A stretch of 5,141 nt of DNA from an uncultured Collinsella sp. (GTDB lineage Bacteria; Actinomycetota; Coriobacteriia; Coriobacteriales; Coriobacteriaceae), in contig URUI01000106.1 of the NCBI GenBank assembly GCA_900551015.1, positions 1 to 5,141 of the forward strand. Reading direction: 5' to 3'. Positions 1-4,615 of this stretch are shown piece by piece (position 1 is the first letter of the stretch; every line of letters begins with the position of its first letter). The position numbers and the translations under genes were made by a program. Under the pieces are notes generated by a model. The model saw only the letters and a list, made by a program, of their open reading frames with translations, ran no database searches and was not told where the DNA came from.

Positions 1-564
1 GGCTTCGACGACGGCGCCCTCAAAGGCGCGGCGCAGCAGCAGCGAGTTGCCCTCCCCCATCAGGCTGGCGGGAATACGCGTCAGGTTCTCCTCGTCGCCC
101 AGAATGTGGTCGATGTTGGAGCGGATGGGCAGTCGATAGTCAAAGACCAGCTCGGAGGGGTCCTCGGCAAAGCGCACGCGACACGGAAGGTACTCAAACG
201 AGACCAGCATGGGGTCACTTTCCTTAAAGAAGCCCTTCAAAAACCAGCGCTGGCGCGCGTCGGGCTTGGTGTTGGGATCAAACAGACCGTAGATGGTCTC
301 GTAGCGGCGCGTGTACAAGCCGGTATTGAATAGGCAGCGGTTGTCGTCGAACACCAGCGGCAGGTTGGACGGCGCGGTCTGGTTTAAGTCGCGCTCGGTC
401 AGGAACACCGCGCGGCTAAACGAAAACGACAGGTAGTTTTTGAGGATGCGGTTGCTGGGACCCCAGTCCTCGGAGTCGGCGAGGTTGACCAGGCGGTCGT
501 AACAGGGCTCGGGGCAAAACGCGAAGTCGTACACATTGCTGCACAGGGAGCTGGGGATTTCCAT
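1..564 (-). CDS. DUF3825 domain protein, N-terminal part (cut by window edge)
   Basis: The frame is open for 188 codons from an ATG at 564-562 to the window edge, so the C-terminus is missing. The protein begins MEIPSSLCSNVYDFAFCPEP and carries the marks of the DUF3825 family: an aromatic-rich start (YDFAF), a segment DWGPSNRILKNYLSFSF near residues 34-49, the conserved FNTGL followed by ETIYGLF near residues 79-94, and later FAEDPSELVFDYRLPIRSN and DHILGD. The molecular function of DUF3825 is not established; in other bacteria it can be fused to nucleic-acid-binding domains, so an RNA- or DNA-linked role is only a guess. The ribosome site is weak (TTGGA about 9 nt upstream). The gene follows the Doc stop codon by 45 nt and could be read through from that operon or from its own promoter; an 11-nt palindrome lies in the gap. 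No ORF starting and stopping inside the window covers this region, so it is easy to miss. Confidence 0.85.
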   Translation of the reverse strand, partial: MEIPSSLCSNVYDFAFCPEPCYDRLVNLADSEDWGPSNRILKNYLSFSFSRAVFLTERDLNQTAPSNLPLVFDDNRCLFNTGLYTRRYETIYGLFDPNTKPDARQRWFLKGFFKESDPMLVSFEYLPCRVRFAEDPSELVFDYRLPIRSNIDHILGDEENLTRIPASLMGEGNSLLLRRAFEGAVVEA

Positions 565-609
565 GTGGCGTCCAATCTATTGAATAGTCGGCGTGCGGAT
601 GCTTAGATT

Positions 610-1125
610 CTATACGTGCGACGGGTCGCCCGTGCCCGCAACGCAACCGCGGCGTAGGCCTTCGGCGAGGTCGGCGCGGGAGCGGTTTCCGGAAACGAGG
701 TCCTGGATCCAAGCGTAGTACTGGTTGTCTTTGGGCTCCGGGCTGTCGGACAGCACGACCGGAGTGCCGACGAGCCTTAGAACGGACAACGCAAAGACAA
801 GGCTGGTGCGTTTATTACCGTCCTCAAAGATGTGGTCCTTGACCATGTGCTCGGCAACGTAGGTGACCTGGTCAAAGATGTCTGCGAAGCGATCGGCCGG
901 CGATTGGCCGAATATCGTACAGAATGCACCCGCAAGCACGGACTCGACGCGCCCAAGCTCAAGCGCGGCCCGGTCGCCTGTGGCGTCGGTTGTATAGCAG
1001 CGCCCGACCGTTATCAGCGTGCTGTGCAGGCGCATCACGGCCGCGGCCATATCTTCGAGCGAACCGGCATCATCGAGCACGAGCGGCGCGAACGGATGCG
1101 CTCCCCGCTTCGTGTCCGCCATCAT
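610..1125 (-). CDS. doc: Doc-type Fic family toxin (death-on-curing)
   Basis: The predicted product has 171 residues and is a Fic-fold protein of the Doc type. The signature HIFEDGNKRTS lies at about residues 98-108 and matches the Doc/Fic HxFx(D/N)GNKR motif with its catalytic His, phosphate-binding GN and Arg. The preceding helix (RFADIFDQVTYVAEHMVKD) and the following one (LVFALSVLRLVG) fit the Fic core. Doc proteins of phage P1 type inactivate EF-Tu by phosphorylation, while other Fic proteins AMPylate targets; the chemistry here is inferred only. A longer frame to an ATG at 1269 exists, but I chose 1125 because GGAG lies 5 nt upstream (1131-1134), Fic proteins of this type are short, and the stop of the preceding gene overlaps the start (ATGATG with an internal TGA at 1124-1122). 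The second ATG, at 1122, is an equally possible start. No Phd-like antitoxin and no (S/T)xxxE(G/N) inhibitory motif is visible; the only close partner is the 61-residue gene directly upstream. Confidence 0.88.
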   Translation of the reverse strand: MMADTKRGAHPFAPLVLDDAGSLEDMAAAVMRLHSTLITVGRCYTTDATGDRAALELGRVESVLAGAFCTIFGQSPADRFADIFDQVTYVAEHMVKDHIFEDGNKRTSLVFALSVLRLVGTPVVLSDSPEPKDNQYYAWIQDLVSGNRSRADLAEGLRRGCVAGTGDPSHV

Positions 1126-1307
1126 GAGTTCTCCAAGAGCCTGAGCGCGTTGGGCATGTTCGAAATGGTCAGCCGAATAGCTTCGTCGATTGACGTGGTG
1201 CCGCCGAGCAAAATCGGTGATGCTGAATTTGCCACGTGCGCAGTTGAATGATCTTCTTGAGCAACGCAATCAGCGCCGTCATCTTGTTGAACATAGCTCC
1301 AAGGCAT
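1122..1307 (-). CDS. Short WSYVQ-family protein (61 aa), candidate partner of Doc
   Basis: This gene matches no family I recognise. It begins MPWSYVQQDDGADCVAQ and has an excellent ribosome site (AGAGGAG at 1314-1320, 6 nt from the ATG). It starts 11 nt after the HTH gene stops, and its TGA overlaps the Doc start codon, as expected for translational coupling. Its first 10 codons and ribosome site match the gene at 3184-3462 almost base for base, and weaker protein matches continue: TAHVA against TVRVA, then P(I/V), then ISNMPNALRLLEN against IRSNAPFIFELAE. The paralogue is about 30 residues longer, so this copy appears to have lost a central block (the paralogue's FDHADCFLP to TADDLN). It could be a functional short version, a decaying copy, or an antitoxin for Doc. 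The reading frame is supported by position and ribosome site more than by composition. Confidence 0.55.
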   Translation of the reverse strand: MPWSYVQQDDGADCVAQEDHSTAHVANSASPILLGGTTSIDEAIRLTISNMPNALRLLENS

Positions 1308-1318
1308 GTCTGACTCCT

Positions 1319-2008
1319 CTATAGCTTTACAGACGAAATAGCCTGCGAGTCGTACTCCAGAGCAATCGGTTGCCAGACGAGGTCTTCGATGGTGCAGTTT
1401 AGGGTGTCTGCAAGCGCCAATGCCGAGGAAACCGAGGCACGGCGTAGGTCGAGCTGGTTCTGCTCGTAGAGTTGTATGGCGCGAAGCTTAACCCCCGATT
1501 GGGCGGCGAGCTGTTTTTGCGTTAGTCCGGCAGCCTTTCGTGCCGCCTTGAGGCCCTTTTTGTCTGCCTGGGCGTTGTTCCATTTTTCGATGACAATCTG
1601 GGCGAATTTATCTTCGGAGGCCTCGTGGAGCGGATGGTACGAGCCGATGATCCAATCAAGAGGAGCGACTTCGAGTAGCTCATTAAAGCCCAGGCTGCAC
1701 ATCCATTGCGTATAGGCCAAAACCCAGCCCGCCCAATACTGGGGCGAACGGTCGAACGGATAGGTCTCCCTGCATTCGACGGGGACCAGTCCCGCATGGG
1801 CGATAATATCGCGCGCGAGCTCGTCGCCCGCCATGCCGCAGACAACACGAGGCATACCGCGCTCTAACTGTTTCATCTCAAAAGCGTTCGACAGGATCGC
1901 CGTCAACTCAGCTGGAGTCAGCCCTTGGTCACAGAGGGCAAAATCGACCGCCTCGCCCAGCGTTCTCATGGCATCCTCGAGATACATCTCACTGTAGGCG
2001 TGGGTCAT
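1319..2008 (-). CDS. XRE-type helix-turn-helix protein, antitoxin-like partner of DUF3990
   Basis: The protein has 229 residues and two parts. Residues about 8-145 form an uncharacterised helical domain with the landmarks YLEDAMRTLGEAVDFAL, GMAGDELARDII and SPQYWAGWVLAYTQW. Residues about 152-213 are a Cro/C1-type HTH: KGLKAARKAAGLTQKQLA, then SGVKLRAIQLYEQ as recognition helix and turn, ending TLNCTIEDLVW. Proteins of this architecture are commonly found beside DUF3990 genes, which fits a DNA-binding antitoxin or regulator, though this pairing role is inferred. The gene overlaps the end of the DUF3990 gene by 20 nt, so the two are translationally coupled. GAGAGGGG at 2019-2026 lies 10 nt before the ATG; an internal ATG at residue 8 is an alternative start. 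The likely binding target is the nested palindrome at 2671-2721 in front of the operon. Confidence 0.88.
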   Translation of the reverse strand: MTHAYSEMYLEDAMRTLGEAVDFALCDQGLTPAELTAILSNAFEMKQLERGMPRVVCGMAGDELARDIIAHAGLVPVECRETYPFDRSPQYWAGWVLAYTQWMCSLGFNELLEVAPLDWIIGSYHPLHEASEDKFAQIVIEKWNNAQADKKGLKAARKAAGLTQKQLAAQSGVKLRAIQLYEQNQLDLRRASVSSALALADTLNCTIEDLVWQPIALEYDSQAISSVKL

Positions 2009-2657
2009 CGCCCGTCATCCCCTCTCGAATGATATCGACGATACGAATTCCCTCAAACGGGTTTTCGGTAAGTAGCTCCCGATACTGCGCCCTTGCCGCT
2101 TCATCTCGCTCCTTGGCCAATGGACCATACAGAGCTTGCGGCGCACGTTCAAATCCAGCAAAACGAATGTTCATAAACGCACGCTCGCTTTTGAGCACAA
2201 TCTGCTCTCCCAGATTGCCGAGCCTCATAGATCGTCCAAGCTGATCGACGGTGATCGTATTGTTTACAAAAGCTCTGGCATAGCTAAAGTACGAGTCGTC
2301 CGCACGCCACCCCCTTATTACGTCGCAAGTGCTCGTCTGAGGTAGAAAGTGATCATGGAGATATTCGCACGCCCCCGCGGCAATGGCGGTATCTTTGCGA
2401 AAAGAACGATGCTCAACGAGCAACGCTATCCAATGCAGGACGCAATATTGCGGCGATAGCAAGTCGAGAACTTTGAGATCGGCTATATCGAGTTCATAGC
2501 GATTCGCAAAGCCATCGGCATCGCGCGAGCATGCCCATTCCCTTGCAAGGTCGAGGCTCTCTGTGCAATAGAATCCCTGTCCATAGTCGTTATGGATTTT
2601 CCCCAGGCCAAGCTGGGGAGTCTCAATGATTTTCTGAGAACCATGCCACAGTTCCAC
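1989..2657 (-). CDS. DUF3990 family ADP-ribosyltransferase-like toxin
   Basis: The protein has 222 residues and is a full-length DUF3990 member. Seen in the sequence: LWHGS at residues 3-7, the DYGQGFYCT block at 24-32 followed by LAREWA (37-42), the FSYARAFVN region at 124-132, and LGNLGEQIVLKSERAF at 146-161. From family knowledge, DUF3990 belongs to the ADP-ribosyltransferase-like superfamily; the His of WHGS, the Tyr of GFY and the late GEQ block are the expected positions of the NAD-binding and catalytic triad. A toxin role in the cytoplasm is inferred from that fold and from the coupled HTH gene. Translation starts at GTG (2657-2655) with AGGAG at 2664-2668, 6 nt away. It is the first gene of the operon and lies directly behind a large inverted repeat that should control it. 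Confidence 0.92.
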   Translation of the reverse strand: MELWHGSQKIIETPQLGLGKIHNDYGQGFYCTESLDLAREWACSRDADGFANRYELDIADLKVLDLLSPQYCVLHWIALLVEHRSFRKDTAIAAGACEYLHDHFLPQTSTCDVIRGWRADDSYFSYARAFVNNTITVDQLGRSMRLGNLGEQIVLKSERAFMNIRFAGFERAPQALYGPLAKERDEAARAQYRELLTENPFEGIRIVDIIREGMTGDDPRLQ

Positions 2658-2670
2658 GCGAGTCTCCTAA

Positions 2671-2721
2671 CAGGTATCGCTCTAGCGATAGTATAACATA
2701 CTATCGCTAGAGCGATACCTG
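2671..2721. promoter_or_regulatory. Perfect 24-bp inverted repeat with nested palindromes: probable operator of the DUF3990 operon
   Basis: The arms at 2671-2694 and 2698-2721 are exact reverse complements, separated by three bases (AAC). Each arm is itself a palindrome of the form TATCGCTNNAGCGATA (left spacer CT, right spacer AG), so the site offers two dimer-sized boxes in mirror order. It ends 13 nt before the GTG and abuts the AGGAG ribosome site. Minus-strand promoter elements fall within or next to it: TATACT at 2690-2695, or TTGAAT at 2723-2728 paired with GATAGT at 2700-2705 at 17-bp spacing. A bound HTH dimer pair would block either one. Autoregulation by the operon's own HTH protein is inferred. 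It lacks a T tract, so a terminator is unlikely. Confidence 0.75.
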
Positions 2722-2855
2722 TATTCAAATAGCAAGAGGGTGTCTGGAACCGAGTTTGAGTTCAATACTGGCTTCTAAGGCTCGCCGAGTCCGGAAGTAT
2801 GCGACAAAATTTAGACTTGCTGATCACGCCGGAGCACACTAACGCCTCGTCCTGC

Positions 2856-3155
2856 TTACAGAGCTTCATAGACACGCACCTCATCTTGCTCGATGCTTTT
2901 GCGGAATGCCGGGCGCATGTGCTCTGGTGGGTTGGTGACGATATCAACCTTTCGCCCAAGTTCCCTCTCGAGCTCATGGGAGAGTTCGTAAAGCGTGCCG
3001 AACGTCATGGTGTTGCCGCAGACTAGGCGCAAGTCAATATCGCTATCGGGCGTTTGTTCGCCTCGGGCAAACGAGCCAAATAAATATGCTTTGGTGACGT
3101 CGTATTGAGCAAGCACGCGAGAGGCGGAGGTGGATATGTCGGTAGGCGAAATCAT
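2856..3155 (-). CDS. MntA-like minimal nucleotidyltransferase (MNT domain antitoxin type)
   Basis: The 99-residue protein is a complete minimal nucleotidyltransferase. It has the GS(x)ARGE motif as LFGSFARGE (residues 25-33), SDIDL at 38-42 with the metal-binding Asp pair, and a third Asp in KVDIVT near residue 71. The family transfers nucleotides; in HEPN-MNT toxin-antitoxin pairs MntA modifies and silences the HepT RNase. Normally a HepT gene lies next to it. Here the 134 bases after the stop hold no HEPN-like frame, so the gene looks orphaned. The nearest HEPN protein is the broken gene at 3706-4523, beyond a small gene. The ATG at 3155 is the first in-frame start after a TAA four codons earlier. 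No clear ribosome site is visible, which suggests coupling to the gene ending 28 nt upstream. Confidence 0.92.
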   Translation of the reverse strand: MISPTDISTSASRVLAQYDVTKAYLFGSFARGEQTPDSDIDLRLVCGNTMTFGTLYELSHELERELGRKVDIVTNPPEHMRPAFRKSIEQDEVRVYEAL

Positions 3156-3183
3156 GGGTTATTTGCCGTTCAACAGTAGAACG

Positions 3184-3462
3184 TCAGGGGGCCAGCGTCG
3201 AAACCACCGGTCCGGCTTTTTGGCGTTCGGCGAGCTCGAAGATAAACGGGGCGTTTGATCTAATAAATTCTGTCAAGAAATTGAGGTCATCAGCAGTAAA
3301 TCCTTCGACGTTGAACCATTTGACCGCAGGCAAGAAGCAATCCGCATGGTCAAAGCCAAAGTCAACCGGGCGTTCGACGGCTACGCGAACGGTTCCGTCT
3401 TCTCTTGTCTCTGAGTAGGCAAACTGAGTGCCGTCATCAAGCTGAACATAGCTCCAAAGTAT
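3184..3462 (-). CDS. WSYVQ-family small protein (about 92 aa) with ATA in the start position
   Basis: No database family is recognised. The frame reads LWSYVQLDDGTQFAYSE, then DGTVRVAVERP, FGFDHADCFLP, KWFNVEGFTADDLNFLTEF, IRSNAPFIFELAE and stops with TGA at 3186-3184. Its composition (acidic, aromatic, no stops) looks like a real soluble protein. A perfect AAGGAGG (3468-3474) sits 5 nt before the codon at 3462-3460, but that codon is ATA; the aligned codon of the paralogue at 1307 is ATG with the same ribosome-site spacing. No ATG, and no well-placed GTG or TTG, occurs in frame nearby. So it uses a rare AUA start, or has lost its start by one base change, or contains a sequencing error. A possible minus-strand -10 element (TATACT, 3489-3494) lies just upstream. 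It precedes the MntA gene by 28 nt and may share its transcript. Confidence 0.65.
   Translation of the reverse strand: MLWSYVQLDDGTQFAYSETREDGTVRVAVERPVDFGFDHADCFLPAVKWFNVEGFTADDLNFLTEFIRSNAPFIFELAERQKAGPVVSTLAP
3443..3457. repeat. Fifteen-base identity with 1288-1302, within duplicated gene starts
   Basis: The stretch TGAACATAGCTCCAA occurs identically at 1288-1302 and 3443-3457. The nine bases GCCGTCATC lie at the same offset in both places (1275-1283 and 3430-3438). Together with matching ribosome sites these show that the starts of the two WSYVQ-family genes are homologous. Beyond about 40 bases, nucleotide identity drops to background. Confidence 0.75.
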
Positions 3463-3661
3463 GTTTGCCTCCTTAGTGTTAACAGCCGAGTATAAAGAAC
3501 AGATTAGATGCAGCGTGATGCGAATTAAATTATTCTCATATGACCTGAACTGCTGATTATTTGATTTGTTGAGTTTTGAGCTATCTCACACTTCAGTGTC
3601 TTTTTGGCGTGGAAAACCGTCATTGTGCGATGGTCGGACATTATGTCAAGGATCGTATTCA

Positions 3662-3705
3662 GATTCAAGCGCCTGCATGCTCAACAGCTTGCAGGCGCTT
3701 GAATC
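3662..3705. repeat. 44-nt near-perfect hairpin directly after the HEPN stop codon
   Basis: The arms GATTCAAGCGCCTGCA (3662-3677) and its exact complement (3690-3705) enclose a single mismatch pair, a further GCT/AGC pairing and the four-base loop CAAC (3682-3685). The outer arm touches the stop codon of the gene ending at 3706. It is GC-rich and strong, but neither side carries a T tract, so it is not a textbook Rho-independent terminator. It may act as a transcript-end or stability hairpin, or be a dispersed palindromic repeat. Confidence 0.7.
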
Positions 3706-4011
3706 CTATAGATTACGCAAATGCTGCTCAACAGCCTCCATGCCAACCTCCACATATTTCAGGAGGCCTTGTATATCGTTGCAGTTTTTGGGCAAGCGAT
3801 CTTTTTCAAAACCAGTAATTTTGGCAAATAATTCGATTGTCAGATCGAGTGCGAAGTCGATTAGTTTTTGAATTTCGCCGTAAGTTAAAGGAAGTCGCCT
3901 AACAAGCTCATCATATTTCAGTGCTTCCATGTCGCTATGGGCGAAAACCTTATTTCGCTGATCGCGAAGCATGTCGGTTAGTTTACGGAGACTGTTGAGT
4001 CGTTTTTCCAT
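3706..4011 (-). CDS. C-terminal fragment of frameshifted HEPN (AbiU2-like) protein, with catalytic motif
   Basis: The 101-residue frame carries RDQRNKVFAHSD at residues 16-27, a good HEPN-type R(x4-6)H motif with the RNxxxAHxD shape of AbiU2-like proteins. It is followed by a helical tail (LPLTYGEIQKLIDFALDLTIELFAKI). It lacks the upstream helices of the fold; those are encoded in the overlapping frame at 3978-4523. One added A in the A5 run (4003-4007 on the plus strand as T5) would join LWK to KRLNSLRKLTDML and give one protein of about 272 residues. HEPN proteins of this kind are usually RNases in abortive infection or toxin systems. The ATG at 4011 has no convincing ribosome site, which argues that this is the rear half of a broken or programmed-frameshift gene. 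The AbiU2 assignment is by motif memory only. Confidence 0.68.
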   Translation of the reverse strand: MEKRLNSLRKLTDMLRDQRNKVFAHSDMEALKYDELVRRLPLTYGEIQKLIDFALDLTIELFAKITGFEKDRLPKNCNDIQGLLKYVEVGMEAVEQHLRNL

Positions 4012-4523
4012 AAATTGGAAAGGTCATGAGTGGTTATACACACAGTAACCATTTCGTAATGATTTCCGAACAGTTTTTCATCTGAGCGTTGAGACTCAAC
4101 TTCTTTGGGGTAGAAACGCTCCTCGTCCTTTGCCAATGGATGAACGATTGGATTAAGCCTGTCAAAGTTTGGTCGATCATTAAATAAGGAGATTGCAAGC
4201 GCGTCGATTTCAACAGAATGAGACTTGACGTCTTCTATCAAGTTCCCAATACTGACGTCGCTTTTGGCATCAAATAACCGTGCGCAATTCATGAAACATG
4301 ATTCGGTTAATGCAAGTTGTGTAAAGTTAAAGAAGCAGCCAGCGCAAATAACTTCATTCTCATAGTCGGAAGATGCTTTAGACAGTTCGCGAAGGATTGC
4401 TAGTTCCGTGTTGGCATAAAATGCCTCGTGGTACAGATAATTGCAACGCTCGAACAGCTCAAGAAGGCCGGCGTCTTTTACGTTCTTGGCAGCCTCAGCT
4501 GTATGATCCGATTCGTGGTTCAT
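3978..4523 (-). CDS. N-terminal fragment of frameshifted HEPN (AbiU2-like) protein
   Basis: The frame encodes 181 residues starting MNHESDHTAEAAKN. It contains ELFERCNYLYHEAFYANTELAILRELS, then FFNFTQLALTESCFMNCARLFDAKS (ARLFD at 81-85), a shape typical of the first helices of AbiU2-like HEPN domains, where LARLFD precedes a later RDKxxAHxD helix. That later motif is missing here and appears in the overlapping frame at 3706-4011. The last eight residues after LWK (residues 174-181) look like out-of-frame sequence. The gene is visibly richer in A and T than the LPxTG and DUF3825 genes at the window ends, which suggests acquisition from another source. The start at 4523 is the first ATG; only a weak GGGA lies upstream. 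Product likely inactive unless the two frames are joined. Confidence 0.68.
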   Translation of the reverse strand: MNHESDHTAEAAKNVKDAGLLELFERCNYLYHEAFYANTELAILRELSKASSDYENEVICAGCFFNFTQLALTESCFMNCARLFDAKSDVSIGNLIEDVKSHSVEIDALAISLFNDRPNFDRLNPIVHPLAKDEERFYPKEVESQRSDEKLFGNHYEMVTVCITTHDLSNLWKNDSTVSVN

Positions 4524-4582
4524 GTTAGATAAGTCCCGAGTAATTGTCGTAAAAACTATTCTACTAATTCGTCGTTACGAAA

Positions 4583-4603
4583 ATAGCCTTCTATAAAGCC
4601 TAT
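4583..4603 (-). terminator. Weak Rho-independent terminator candidate after the LPxTG gene
   Basis: On the minus strand an imperfect stem (ATAG, one G-G mismatch, CTT pairing with AAG and CTAT) is followed by TTTT. It sits 12 nt after the LPxTG stop codon and in front of the HEPN gene. The stem is short, so the call is tentative. Confidence 0.35.
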
Positions 4604-4615
4604 CGAAATGGTGCT

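Noticed and set aside
106..333. Plus-strand frame of 75 codons
   Set aside because: It is antisense to the DUF3825 frame, which has strong family motifs.
832..1251. Plus-strand frame of 139 codons
   Set aside because: It is antisense to Doc and its upstream gene; the opposite strand has the clear Fic motif.
1126..1269. In-frame N-terminal extension of the Doc frame to the ATG at 1269
   Set aside because: It overlaps the 61-residue gene, is Arg/His-rich without recognisable features, and has no good ribosome site, whereas the start at 1125 has GGAG at 5 nt.
1122..1307. Reading the 61-residue protein as a Fic inhibitor carrying (S/T)xxxE(G/N)
   Set aside because: The only EN, in LLENS, has Leu rather than Ser/Thr four residues before it, so the motif is absent.
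2671..2721. Reading the nested palindrome as a terminator or CRISPR repeat
   Set aside because: There is no T tract, only one unit, and its position directly before a ribosome site fits an operator.
2762..2977. Minus-strand frame past the MntA stop as a possible HepT remnant
   Set aside because: It overlaps MntA out of frame, and its tail beyond the MntA stop shows no HEPN RxxxxH motif or helix pattern.
3566..3871. Plus-strand frames of about 80-100 codons over the hairpin, and a third open frame (about 3589-3702) ending in the hairpin
   Set aside because: They run through the hairpin or antisense to the HEPN gene, have no ribosome site or family features, and the third lacks a start codon at its beginning.
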